Of a DNA stretch of 64,000 nt, positions 8,536-16,969 are shown piece by piece. The stretch comes from Aestuariivita sp. (lineage in GTDB: Bacteria; Pseudomonadota; Alphaproteobacteria; Rhodobacterales; Rhodobacteraceae): contig NZ_JAAWWD010000065.1 in assembly GCF_021404545.1 (NCBI RefSeq), forward strand, positions 1 through 64,000. Reading direction: 5' to 3'. The stretch's first letter is position 1. Every line of letters begins with the position of its first letter. The notes under the pieces are model-generated. The model worked only from the letters and a program-made list of their open reading frames with translations. It searched no databases and was not told the DNA's origin. A program made the translations under genes and the position numbers.

Positions 8536-9322
8536 GGTTGCCACATTGCGCACAGTGCTCAGCCAGAACGTGATCGATGCCGCGATTGCCCCGCCGCTGA
8601 TGACGGCGCGGGGTCTTGGATGCAGCATCAAGGGGCAGCGCCTTGTAAGGGATGTCGATCTTACGATCCGTCAAGGGCGTCGGACGGTTGTGCTGGGTCC
8701 CAACGGAGCGGGCAAGAGCGTCTTGTTGCGGCTCCTGCACGGGTTGCTGCCAGCCTCCGAAGGGACAGTTCTGTGGCGGGGCAACCCGCTGGGTGCCGAT
8801 GCTCAGGACGGGCAGGCGATGGTGTTCCAACGTCCGGTCATGTTGCGGCGATCCGTCCTGGCCAATCTGAACTTTGCTCTCAAGGTGCGCGGTTTTCGCG
8901 GCCCCGAACGTGCCCGTCGGGCGGCACAGGCGCTGGAGATGGCGGGGCTGGACCATTTGGCCAAACGTCCGGCCCGGGTGTTGTCGGGCGGCGAACAGCA
9001 GCGCTTGGCGATTGCGCGGGCCCTGGCCACCGGTCCGGATCTGTTGTTGCTGGACGAGCCCACGGCGAGCCTGGATCCAGCGGCCACCGCACGGATCGAG
9101 GCGCTGATCGGGCAGGCCCACGCCAGCGGTGTCACCATCGTGATGGTGACCCATGATCGCGGCCAGGCCCAGCGTTTGGCCGACGATGTGGTGTTCTTGC
9201 AAGATGGCCGCCTGGCCGAGAGCGGCCCTGCCTCAACCCTGCTGCACAGTCCCCGGAGCGATGCGGTTCGGGCCTGGCTGGACGGGCGCCTTTTCGTGAC
9301 CACCCCGCAAACCCAACCCTGA
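8528..9322 (+). CDS. tupC: Tungstate ABC transporter ATP-binding protein
   Basis: ATPase that energises tungstate import, 264 residues. Walker A is GPNGAGKS (about 57-64), the ABC signature LSGGEQQRLAIARAL is near 146, Walker B LLLLDEP is near 168, and the switch His lies in VTHD near 201. It resembles TupC rather than ModC because it lacks a C-terminal molybdate-binding (TOBE) domain. ATG 8528 overlaps the last codons of tupB, indicating translational coupling. A longer in-frame start would lie deep inside tupB. Confidence 0.9.
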   Translation: MREVATLRTVLSQNVIDAAIAPPLMTARGLGCSIKGQRLVRDVDLTIRQGRRTVVLGPNGAGKSVLLRLLHGLLPASEGTVLWRGNPLGADAQDGQAMVFQRPVMLRRSVLANLNFALKVRGFRGPERARRAAQALEMAGLDHLAKRPARVLSGGEQQRLAIARALATGPDLLLLDEPTASLDPAATARIEALIGQAHASGVTIVMVTHDRGQAQRLADDVVFLQDGRLAESGPASTLLHSPRSDAVRAWLDGRLFVTTPQTQP

Positions 9323-9332
9323 AAGGACCACA

Positions 9333-10148
9333 ATGCTGCTGCACCGTTTGTTACCAATTGTCCTGGCTGCCATGATGCTGGCGCCGCTGCCTGCAACGGC
9401 TCGGGAGTTCATCCTCATGCAATCCACAACCTCGACCCAGAATTCGGGGCTGTTCGACCATCTCTTGCCGATCTTTTCGCAAAAGACTGGGATCGACGTG
9501 CGGGTTGTGGCGGTGGGCACTGGCCAGGCGATCCGCAATGCCCAGAATGGGGATGGCGATATCCTGTTTGTGCATTCCCGACCGTCGGAGGAGAAATTCG
9601 TGGCCGATGGGTACGGGCTGTCGCGGCAGGACGTGATGTATAATGATTTTGTCATTGTCGGCCCGGCGGACGACCCTGCGGGCATTGCGGGACTGACCGA
9701 TGTGACCGCCGCGCTGAGCGAGATTGCCACAGCGCGGGCGATCTTTGCATCACGCGGGGACGATTCCGGTACGCATAAGGCAGAGTTGCGGCTGTGGTCC
9801 GCGGCCGAGACCGACCCCTTCATCGGATTGGGCAGCTGGTATCGTGAAACCGGATCGGGGATGGGTGCCACGCTTAACATCGCGGTGGGGATGGGGGCCT
9901 ATGCGCTGACTGATCGGGCCACCTGGATCGCCTTTGGCAACAAGCGCGACCACCGCATCGTGGTGGAAGGCGACCCGCGCCTCTTCAATCAATACGGCAT
10001 CATCGTTGTGAACCCTGAAAAACACAGTGCTGTCAAGGCAGACCTCGCCCAGCAATTTGTCGATTGGGTGGTGTCGGAAGACGGGCAACAGGCCATTGCG
10101 GCCTATAAGGTGGAAGGGCAGCAGTTGTTCTTCCCCAACGCCCAGTAA
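9333..10148 (+). CDS. tupA: Tungstate-binding periplasmic protein
   Basis: Captures tungstate in the periplasm for TupBC; 271 residues with a signal peptide (about 1-23, ending TATA). The TupA signature TTSTQNSGL (32-40) and the oxyanion-binding segment SRGDDSGTH (140-148) are present. These motifs separate TupA from molybdate-preferring ModA. Third gene of tupBCA, 10 bases after tupC with GAAAGGA as ribosome-binding site. A strong hairpin terminator follows. Confidence 0.94.
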   Translation: MLLHRLLPIVLAAMMLAPLPATAREFILMQSTTSTQNSGLFDHLLPIFSQKTGIDVRVVAVGTGQAIRNAQNGDGDILFVHSRPSEEKFVADGYGLSRQDVMYNDFVIVGPADDPAGIAGLTDVTAALSEIATARAIFASRGDDSGTHKAELRLWSAAETDPFIGLGSWYRETGSGMGATLNIAVGMGAYALTDRATWIAFGNKRDHRIVVEGDPRLFNQYGIIVVNPEKHSAVKADLAQQFVDWVVSEDGQQAIAAYKVEGQQLFFPNAQ

Positions 10149-10166
10149 AGAGTTGTCGACAGATGG

Positions 10167-10196
10167 GGCTCGGTGGGGAGATCCACCGGGCCTTTT
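10167..10196 (+). terminator. Intrinsic terminator after tupA
   Basis: GGCTCGGTGG and CCACCGGGCC pair as a 10-bp stem with one wobble around a GGAGAT loop, followed by TTTT. It lies between the convergent tupA and the HTH regulator gene. Confidence 0.75.
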
Positions 10197-10199
10197 ATC

Positions 10200-11066
10200 T
10201 CAAGGGGATACCCAGCGAACCTGACCCAATGCATCAAGATCGTAGCCGCCCAGGTCCTGCGCCTTGATGGCCACCTGATCTGAGGTGAGAAACGCCAAGA
10301 GAGCCTGTACCGACGGCAGGAAATAGGCACGCCGGTCGATGAGCAGATCGAATTGTTCCTGTGCAAGCGGTACGAAATCCAGACCGAATTGCCGCGCGGC
10401 GGCCTCTAGACCAAAGCTGACATCGACCGCGCCCTGGGCCACTGCCTGGGCAGCATCGGTTTCGGTGCGGGCGGGCGGGTCGGTGAACTGCACACCTTTC
10501 AGATCGACACCCCGCGCCAGCTGGTCAAAGAGGCTGCGCGCGCCTGCTCCCGGTTGACGCAAAAGCACGCGCATTCCGCCCAGATCCTCCAGCCCGTGAA
10601 TGGCCCCCGTCAGGCGGGGGCGCAGGATCAGACCCTGCTGTCTGCGCGCCATGCCGATCAGCACGCAATCGCGCACCCCCATCCGATCCAGCGTGCCGAT
10701 GTTCCAATCGCCACCTTCGGGAATATGAAGGCCGCTAAGCACGGCGTCACCGGCCGCGAAACGCTCCAACCCGGCAGCGCTGCCGTCAAACAGGGTGGCC
10801 AGTCCCGACCCGGCCTCCCGCGCGGCCCAATCCAGCAAGGGATCGTGAGAGCCAGCGATGATCGGCGGGCGGTCCTTGCCCGCAGCCGCACCGCCGTCGA
10901 TCCAGGCCTGAATCTCATGCGCGGGAAACAGCAGCTTGCCGGTGATCCGACGGTGCGGGATCTCATTGGCGGCGGCCAGGTCATAGACCTTGCGCTCTTT
11001 CACCCGCAAGAGGGCGGCCACCTCTTTGGTGGTCAGATAGGCCGACGGCGAGGCGGTGGCGGGCAT
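10200..11066 (-). CDS. HTH (excisionase-type) regulator with PBP-like domain, probable tup regulator
   Basis: 288 residues. A MerR/excisionase-like helix-turn-helix (about 9-58, YLTTKEVAALLRVKERKVYDLA) is fused to a periplasmic-binding-protein-like domain (about 80-280) of the kind found in molybdate/tungstate sensors. There is no signal peptide, so the binding domain works in the cytoplasm. Known relatives with this architecture regulate oxyanion transport. Its convergent position beside tupBCA suggests it senses tungstate and controls tupB. The repeats upstream of tupB are candidate sites. Function is inferred. Confidence 0.82.
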   Translation of the reverse strand: MPATASPSAYLTTKEVAALLRVKERKVYDLAAANEIPHRRITGKLLFPAHEIQAWIDGGAAAGKDRPPIIAGSHDPLLDWAAREAGSGLATLFDGSAAGLERFAAGDAVLSGLHIPEGGDWNIGTLDRMGVRDCVLIGMARRQQGLILRPRLTGAIHGLEDLGGMRVLLRQPGAGARSLFDQLARGVDLKGVQFTDPPARTETDAAQAVAQGAVDVSFGLEAAARQFGLDFVPLAQEQFDLLIDRRAYFLPSVQALLAFLTSDQVAIKAQDLGGYDLDALGQVRWVSP

Positions 11067-11132
11067 GCAGGTCTCCGAAACTGAGATCTTCTTAGCCTGC
11101 CGGGAAGCCCGCAGTGTTTCAAGGGGATACGC

Positions 11133-12101
11133 TCAACCCGCGCCGCACGCGGCAAGCGCGTCCGCCATCTGCAACAACAATGTGGGGTAAAGTGTCGGCC
11201 CGGTCGGCAAGGTGGCGCCCACCGGATCGATCACGCCCACACGCACATCCGCGGCCTCGAAGACGGCGTTGATCAGCGTCGGGTTGAACTGCGGTTCGGC
11301 AAAAACGCAGGTGATGCGCTGGTCTGCCGCCAGATCCCGCAGCGCGGCGACGCGCGCAGCCCCCGGAGCCGCGGCATCCGACACAGAGATCGCGCCGCGT
11401 GTCTGCACCCCGAACCGGTTCTCGAAATACTGATAAGCATCGTGATAAACGACGAAAGAAATCTCGCCCGCCGCCCCCAGGGTCGCCGCAATCTCGGCCT
11501 CCAGGTCTTCTAGCCGGTCGGAGGCGCGCGCAGCATTGATCCGGTAACGATCGGCATTCTCGGGGTCCGCTTGGGTCAAGGCGTCGGCCATGGCGCTCAG
11601 CCAGACACGGGCATTGGCCGGATCGAGCCAGGCATGCGGATCTTGGCCCGCATGGTCGTGCCCATGGTCGTGCCCATGATCGTGCCCATGATCGTGGTCA
11701 TGGTCGTGCCCATGGTCATCATCATGCCCATCTTTCACGTCAAAAATCGCATTCTCACGATAGGCCAGATGAAGCGTCCCCGCAGCCGAGAACAGTGGCA
11801 CGGAGGCCGCATCCGGGGCGAGGGACGTCGTCGTCTCCTCCAGCCAGGGCGTCAGTTCCGAGCCTACCCAAAAGATCACATCCGCCTCCTGAATCGCGGC
11901 CGCATCCGATGGGCGCAGTGCGAAGTCATGCGGCGAGGCACCGGGCGGCAGCAACAGTTCCGGCGTACCGACTCCGTCCATCACCATCGCGGCGAGCGAG
12001 TGCACCGGCGGGATGTCGGTCACAACGCGGGGTGCATCGGCAAGGGCAGGGGTCGCAAGGCACAAGGTCAGGGGCAGGGCAAGGCGCATGTCGGAGCTCA
12101 T
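11133..12101 (-). CDS. znuA: Zinc ABC transporter substrate-binding protein
   Basis: Periplasmic zinc receptor of the A-I cluster 9 family, about 322 residues with a signal peptide (LALPLTLCLATPALA). A highly charged His/Asp-rich loop near residue 130-155 (repeats of HDHGHDH) is characteristic of ZnuA and thought to gather zinc. Likely metal ligands lie in PPVHSLAAMV, HAWLDP and YHDAYQYF. Three in-frame ATGs (12119, 12101, 12089) are possible. 12101 is used because the Zur-type operator occupies 12105-12123; none has a strong ribosome-binding site. Divergent from zur-znuCB. Confidence 0.93.
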   Translation of the reverse strand: MSSDMRLALPLTLCLATPALADAPRVVTDIPPVHSLAAMVMDGVGTPELLLPPGASPHDFALRPSDAAAIQEADVIFWVGSELTPWLEETTTSLAPDAASVPLFSAAGTLHLAYRENAIFDVKDGHDDDHGHDHDHDHGHDHGHDHGHDHAGQDPHAWLDPANARVWLSAMADALTQADPENADRYRINAARASDRLEDLEAEIAATLGAAGEISFVVYHDAYQYFENRFGVQTRGAISVSDAAAPGAARVAALRDLAADQRITCVFAEPQFNPTLINAVFEAADVRVGVIDPVGATLPTGPTLYPTLLLQMADALAACGAG

Positions 12102-12104
12102 TTT

Positions 12105-12123
12105 GTTATGTTGTAACATTAAC
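12105..12123. promoter_or_regulatory. Zur-type operator 1
   Basis: GTTATGTTGTAACATTAAC is a near-perfect palindrome close to the alphaproteobacterial Zur pattern (TGTTATAACA core). It lies directly before znuA, in the znuA/zur intergenic region. Confidence 0.7.
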
Positions 12124-12136
12124 GCTGGTTGATACA

Positions 12137-12155
12137 GTTACTGTTATAACGTATC
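12137..12155. promoter_or_regulatory. Zur-type operator 2
   Basis: GTTACTGTTATAACGTATC contains the GTTATAAC core and imperfect outer arms. Its centre is 32 bases from operator 1, about three helical turns, and 33 bases before the zur start codon. Confidence 0.65.
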
Positions 12156-12188
12156 AAGACAAAATGTGAGCCAGCCGCAGGAGCCGCC

Positions 12189-12668
12189 ATGTCCACCCTT
12201 GGATTTGAAACGCATGACCATTCGGGATGTATTCAGGATAGCCTGACGGCGATGGAACTTCATTGCAAAGCCAAAGGGTTACGGCTGACGCCTGTGCGCC
12301 GACGCGTATTGGAGATCCTGTTGGCGGAACATCGCGCCATGGGCGCCTATGACATCCTGGACCGGCTGCGTGCCGAAGGACTGGGCTCGCAGCCGCCCGT
12401 CGTCTACCGCGCGCTGGATTTTTTGGTAGAGAACCGATTCGTACACAAGATCGAGCGTCTGAATGCCTTTATCGCCTGTGATCATCCGGGCGAGCAGCAT
12501 GCGCCCGCCTTTCTGATCTGCCGCACCTGTGACGCGGTTGCCGAAGCGCATGCGGATCTTGCCGAGGGGCGTCTGGGACAGGTTGCCGAGGCGGCCGGGT
12601 TTACCATCGAACGCACCGTGGTGGAGGCCGAAGGGTTGTGCCCAAAATGCCAGGAGGTGTCTGCGTGA
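12189..12668 (+). CDS. zur: Zinc uptake regulator, Fur family
   Basis: Zinc-responsive repressor, 159 residues. N-terminal winged helix (about 20-85, RLTPVRRRVLEILL and QPPVVYRALDFLVE) and C-terminal dimerisation domain with structural-zinc CxxC pairs CRTC and CPKC. The regulatory ligands are compatible with Zur. The gene opens zur-znuC-znuB and faces znuA across two Zur-like operators, so it probably represses itself and both transport transcripts when zinc is plentiful. AGGAG precedes the start. Confidence 0.92.
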   Translation: MSTLGFETHDHSGCIQDSLTAMELHCKAKGLRLTPVRRRVLEILLAEHRAMGAYDILDRLRAEGLGSQPPVVYRALDFLVENRFVHKIERLNAFIACDHPGEQHAPAFLICRTCDAVAEAHADLAEGRLGQVAEAAGFTIERTVVEAEGLCPKCQEVSA

Positions 12669-13441
12669 GCCTTGTCGCAGCCCATGGGCTGACTGTGCAG
12701 GTGGGCAGTGTGACCGCGCTATCGGGGGTGGATTTCTCCATCTCGACGGGGGAGATCGTAACCATCGTCGGGCCGAACGGATCGGGTAAATCCTCGCTCT
12801 TGCGGGCGCTCATCGGGGCGGTACCGGCTGCGCGTGGTTCGGTGACCCGGGCGCCAGGGCTGAGGATTGGCTATGTCCCGCAAAAGCTTGATATCGGCGC
12901 CACTTTACCTTTGACGGTTCGCCGGTTTCTGAGCCTTCCACGCCGCCGCAAGACACCTGAGATTGATGCCGCGCTGGCCGAGGCGGAGGTCGCAGGGCTT
13001 GCGGATCGGCAGATGTCGGCGCTGTCGGGGGGGCAATTTCAGCGGGTTCTCTTGGCGCGCGCGGTCATGGACCGGCCCGACCTTCTGATCCTGGACGAGG
13101 CGACGCAAGGGCTCGACCAGCCGGGCTCGGCGGCGTTTTACCGCAAGATCGCAGATCTGCGCGACCGGCTGAACTGCGCCGTTCTGATGGTCAGTCATGA
13201 GCTTCATGTGGTGATGAGCGCCTCGGACCGGGTGATTTGCCTCAATGGGCATATCTGTTGCGAGGGCGCGCCTGATATCGTCGCCTCTGCCCCGGAATAC
13301 CGGGCGCTCTTCGGCACGGGCACGGGGGGTGCGCTGGCGCTTTACCGCCACGAGCACAGCCATTCGCACGATCATGATCACGGGCACAGGCACGGGCACG
13401 GGCAAGATCGCATGCATGATGCGCCTGAAGAGGTGCGGTGA
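12665..13441 (+). CDS. znuC: Zinc ABC transporter ATP-binding protein
   Basis: ATPase of the zinc importer, 258 residues. Walker A GPNGSGKS is near residue 38, signature LSGGQFQRVLLARA near 119, Walker B LLILDEA near 143. The C-terminus carries a His-rich tail (about 232-250, alternating His with Asp, Ser and Gly) that may bind zinc in the cytoplasm. GTG 12665 overlaps the zur stop codon and follows AGGAGGT, showing tight coupling. Confidence 0.92.
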   Translation: MSLVAAHGLTVQVGSVTALSGVDFSISTGEIVTIVGPNGSGKSSLLRALIGAVPAARGSVTRAPGLRIGYVPQKLDIGATLPLTVRRFLSLPRRRKTPEIDAALAEAEVAGLADRQMSALSGGQFQRVLLARAVMDRPDLLILDEATQGLDQPGSAAFYRKIADLRDRLNCAVLMVSHELHVVMSASDRVICLNGHICCEGAPDIVASAPEYRALFGTGTGGALALYRHEHSHSHDHDHGHRHGHGQDRMHDAPEEVR

Positions 13442-14241
13442 TGCTGGATGATTTTTTGGTCCGTGCCGCGCTGGCCGGGGTGGGGGTTGCCATTGCGGCA
13501 GCGCCTTTGGGCTGTTTCGTCGTCTGGCGGCGCATGGCCTATTTCGGGGAGGCGACCGCCCATGCCGCGATCCTGGGGGTGGCGCTGTCGCTGTCGCTGT
13601 CGATGTCGATCTTTGCAGGCACCCTGGTGGCGGCAATGGGCATGGCGCTGGCGGTCAGCGCATTGTCTCAGCGCAGCTATGCGATGGACACGCTTCTGGG
13701 GGTGATGGCCCACAGCTCCCTGGCTTTGGGGTTGGTGGCGGTCTCGCTTCTGGACGGGGTGCGCGTCGATTTGATGAGCTTTCTCTTTGGCGACATTCTG
13801 GCGGTATCGCGCGGGGATCTGGCGGTGATCTGGGGCGGGGCGCTGGCGGTGACGCTGCTTGTGTTCTGGCGCTGGTCGGCTTTGCTGACCGCCACGCTGA
13901 ACCCGGATTTGGCCACGGCGGCGGGCATCGATCCCCGGCGCGAGCAACTGATCCTCACCCTGGCGCTGGCGGTGACGGTCGCTGTGGCGATCAAGGTGGT
14001 CGGTGTTCTGCTGATCGGCGCGATGCTGGTTATTCCGGCGGCCAGCGCGCGGCCCTTTTCGCGCACGCCCGAAGGGATGGCGGGTCTGGCCATTCTATTG
14101 GGCGCGGGGGCGGCCTTGGGCGGGCTTGAGCTCTCGTATCTCTACGACACGCCGACCGGGCCCACGATTGTCTGTGTCCTTGCGGTCTGCTTTGCGCTGG
14201 CCAATCTCGGATCGGCCATGCTGAGCGCGCGCCGATCCTGA
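13441..14241 (+). CDS. znuB: Zinc ABC transporter permease
   Basis: Membrane channel of the zinc importer (ABC-3 family), 266 residues with about eight hydrophobic segments. The N-terminal WRRMAYFGEATAHAAILGVAL and the HSSLALGLV segment match ZnuB. The last A of the znuC stop is the first base of the znuB start, so the three genes zur-znuC-znuB form one translationally coupled operon. No clear terminator is seen after it. Confidence 0.93.
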   Translation: MLDDFLVRAALAGVGVAIAAAPLGCFVVWRRMAYFGEATAHAAILGVALSLSLSMSIFAGTLVAAMGMALAVSALSQRSYAMDTLLGVMAHSSLALGLVAVSLLDGVRVDLMSFLFGDILAVSRGDLAVIWGGALAVTLLVFWRWSALLTATLNPDLATAAGIDPRREQLILTLALAVTVAVAIKVVGVLLIGAMLVIPAASARPFSRTPEGMAGLAILLGAGAALGGLELSYLYDTPTGPTIVCVLAVCFALANLGSAMLSARRS

Positions 14242-14393
14242 CCCCTTTTGGCTTGCCTGTTTTTTTGGCGGTTTTTTCCGTTTTGTCGGACGGGTGGTCC
14301 TCTTTTGACCGGTCGCAAAAATTTACCATTTGATAAAATTTTGGAATCTGGCAGTCTTTGTGTCGACAGGACCTAAACTCAGGGAGACCCAGC

Positions 14394-15728
14394 ATGGCGC
14401 AAGGTTCCATGGCCCCAGGCATTCAATCTGGCCGCCTCAGCGCGGAAGATCTGGACGAGAACTTCGCCGATCTGCATCCGCCCTATGCCCCGCACGAGGC
14501 CGCTGTGGCCGCTGACCGGTGCTATTTCTGTTACGATGCACCGTGCATCACGGCCTGTCCCACGGCCATCGACATCCCGCTCTTTATCCGTCAGATCCAA
14601 ACCGATCAGCCCGAGAGTGCGGCCAAGACGATCTTTGACCAGAACATTCTGGGAGGCATGTGCGCACGGGTCTGCCCGACCGAAACCTTGTGCGAAGAGG
14701 CCTGCGTACGCGAAGCCGCCGAAGGCAAACCGGTCGAGATCGGGCGCCTGCAACGCTATGCGACCGACACGTTGATGGCCCAGGGCGTGCATCCCTATAG
14801 CCGCGCCGCATCAACGGGTAAACGCGTGGCCGTGGTGGGGGCAGGGCCTGCGGGTCTGGCCTGCGCGCACCGTCTGGCGATGCATGGCCATGACGTGGTG
14901 ATCTTCGAGGCACGCGCCAATGCGGGGGGTTTGAACGAATACGGTATCGCGGCCTATAAGACCGTGAACGGGTTCGCCGAGGCGGAGGTCGATTGGTTGC
15001 TGAAAATCGGCGGCATCACGATTGAGACGGGCAAGGCCCTGGGCCACGATCTGAGCCTTGAGACGCTCAAATCGGGTTATGACGCTGTGTTCCTCTCCAT
15101 CGGATTGGGCGGGGTGAACGCGCTGCGCGCGGAAGGCGAGGGTAGGGCCGGTGTGACCGACGCGGTCGATTTCATCGCCACGCTGCGCCAGGCCGACGAT
15201 CTGACGACCCTGCCGGTGGGCCGCAATGTCGTGGTGATCGGCGGCGGCATGACGGCTGTCGATGCTGGCGTCCAATCCAAGCTGCTGGGCGCAGAAAACG
15301 TCACAATCGCCTATCGCAGGGGCCGCGACGCAATGAGTGCCAGTCGGTTCGAGCAGGACCTCGCTGCCTCCAAAGGGGTCAAGCTGATGTTCAATGTCCA
15401 GCCCGTCGCGGTGCATGGCAATGGCGCTGCGGTCGAGGTCGAGCTGGAATACACCACCTCCGAGGGTGGCGCGTTGACAGGCACCGGAGAGACGGTGCGC
15501 CTGCGTGCCGATCAGGTCTTCAAGGCGATTGGCCAGACCTTGCAGGGTGCCCCCGAGGCACTGTCGCTGGAGGCGGGCAAGATTGCGGTGACGGGGGCGG
15601 GCCGGACCAATGTCGCGGGCATCTGGGCCGGGGGCGATTGCGCTTCGGGCGGCGATGATCTGACCGTCACGGCGGTGGCCGAGGGGCGCGATGCGGCCCA
15701 AGACATTCATGCGAGCCTGATGTCGTGA
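14394..15728 (+). CDS. preT: NAD-dependent dihydropyrimidine dehydrogenase, flavin/NAD subunit
   Basis: FAD and Fe-S subunit that takes electrons from NAD(P)H for uracil/thymine reduction; 444 residues. Eight N-terminal cysteines (43, 46, 51, 55, 90, 94, 100, 104) match the GltD/DPD-type Fe-S domain. The FAD-binding GAGPAGL is near 149 and the NAD-binding GGGMTAVD near 283. The start follows AGGGAGA. It works with PreA, but a glycosyltransferase gene lies between the two. First gene of preT-glycosyltransferase-preA, with the upstream region 14242-14393 as promoter. Confidence 0.92.
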   Translation: MAQGSMAPGIQSGRLSAEDLDENFADLHPPYAPHEAAVAADRCYFCYDAPCITACPTAIDIPLFIRQIQTDQPESAAKTIFDQNILGGMCARVCPTETLCEEACVREAAEGKPVEIGRLQRYATDTLMAQGVHPYSRAASTGKRVAVVGAGPAGLACAHRLAMHGHDVVIFEARANAGGLNEYGIAAYKTVNGFAEAEVDWLLKIGGITIETGKALGHDLSLETLKSGYDAVFLSIGLGGVNALRAEGEGRAGVTDAVDFIATLRQADDLTTLPVGRNVVVIGGGMTAVDAGVQSKLLGAENVTIAYRRGRDAMSASRFEQDLAASKGVKLMFNVQPVAVHGNGAAVEVELEYTTSEGGALTGTGETVRLRADQVFKAIGQTLQGAPEALSLEAGKIAVTGAGRTNVAGIWAGGDCASGGDDLTVTAVAEGRDAAQDIHASLMS

Positions 15729-15745
15729 GCCAGGAGGGCAGCGTC

Positions 15746-16969
15746 ATGATCACTCTGGGCGCGCGCTTTTATCGCTGGGACGGGCGGCTTTACGTGGAGG
15801 ATCAGACGATCAGCGGGCTGCATGCCTGGGCGCTGCATTTCCCGCGTGTCGTCGCGGCCTCGGTCTCGGTGATCGAACCGCCCCCCGCGGGCTGGTCGGA
15901 TGCCGGGGAAGCCGGGATCGCCGGACCCCGGATCGAGCTGGTGGAGCTGCCTGATGGCTATGACCGCGCCACCTATCTCAAGGAGCGCAAGGCCGTCGCC
16001 GCGACCCTGTTGGAGATCATGCATCGCACGACCTATCGCCTTTTTGCCATTGGCGGCTGGATCGGTGATTGGGGCGTGACGGGGGCGGTGACTGCCCGGC
16101 GCAACGGTATTCCGCACGGGATTTGGTTCGACCGGGTCGAAAGCCAGGTGATGCTGGAAAGCGCGGGGTCGGGCCTGATCGGACGGCTCAAGGGGCGTCT
16201 GAAATGGGCCGTGGGCGCCTGGAACGAACGCCGCGTGCTGCGCGGGGCGGATCTGGCTCTGCTGCATGGGCGCACGGTCTTTGACCGCCTCGCCCCGCTG
16301 ACCCGCAATCCGCATATCGTCGAGGATATTCACCTCGGCGCGGAAGATCGCATCGCACCCGCAGAGTTGGCGGCCAAACAGACGGCTGCGCAGTCAGGCC
16401 CGCTGCGCGTGGTCTATGCGGGCCGCGCCAATCCGATGAAAGGACCGCTCGATTGGATCGACGCTCTGGCCGGTCTTGTGGCGCAGGGTGTCGATGTGCA
16501 GGCCGATTGGCTGGGCGATGGCGAGATGCTGGAGCAAATGCAGGCCCGTGCGGCTGGTGCAGGCATCGCCGACCGGATTACCTTTCACGGTTTTGTCGCC
16601 GACCGTCCCCAGGTGCTTCAGGCGCTGCGGGAGGCGCATCTCCTGCTGTTTTGTCATCTCACGGATGAAAGCCCGCGCATCCTGATCGAGGCGCTGCACG
16701 CCGGCACGCCTCTTGTGGGCTATGGCGATCCCTTTGCCAAATCGCTTGTCGATGAAAACAGGGCGGGGACGCTGGTGTCGCGGGGCGCTGTCACAGCGCT
16801 TACCGCCGCGATGGCGGCCCTGGCGCAAGACCGTGATGCGCTGTCCGAACGGATTGCCCGGGCCGCGTCCTCGGCCCGGCATCTGACGCGCGATCAGGTC
16901 TTTGCCCATCGCAGCGAGATTATCAAACAGAACCTCAAACAGAACCCAATGGAGGGATCTCATGGCTGA
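15746..16969 (+). CDS. Glycosyltransferase, GT-B type, between preT and preA
   Basis: 407 residues resembling glycosyltransferase family 4. The C-terminal Rossmann-like half includes VVYAGRANPMKGPLDWIDAL (about 223-242), then FHGFVADRPQVLQALREAHLLL and the donor-binding stretch DESPRILIEALHAGTPLVGY with the conserved Glu positions of the EX7E motif. ATG 15746 follows AGGAGG; a GTG at 15725 is less likely. It starts 18 bases after preT. The last eight bases overlap preA, and its 3' end supplies the preA ribosome-binding site (GGAGGG). No known link to pyrimidine breakdown; acceptor and donor unknown. Confidence 0.82.
   Translation: MITLGARFYRWDGRLYVEDQTISGLHAWALHFPRVVAASVSVIEPPPAGWSDAGEAGIAGPRIELVELPDGYDRATYLKERKAVAATLLEIMHRTTYRLFAIGGWIGDWGVTGAVTARRNGIPHGIWFDRVESQVMLESAGSGLIGRLKGRLKWAVGAWNERRVLRGADLALLHGRTVFDRLAPLTRNPHIVEDIHLGAEDRIAPAELAAKQTAAQSGPLRVVYAGRANPMKGPLDWIDALAGLVAQGVDVQADWLGDGEMLEQMQARAAGAGIADRITFHGFVADRPQVLQALREAHLLLFCHLTDESPRILIEALHAGTPLVGYGDPFAKSLVDENRAGTLVSRGAVTALTAAMAALAQDRDALSERIARAASSARHLTRDQVFAHRSEIIKQNLKQNPMEGSHG

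Noticed and set aside
11645-11730. Tandem repeat of about 12 bases that could look like a CRISPR or minisatellite
   Set aside because: It codes the His/Asp-rich loop of ZnuA in frame; there are no spacers and no cas genes.
14303-14320. Element before preT as a confident RutR operator
   Set aside because: It lacks the full TTGACCA-N2-TGGTCAA pattern found at 21005-21022, so it is kept only as a weak lead.
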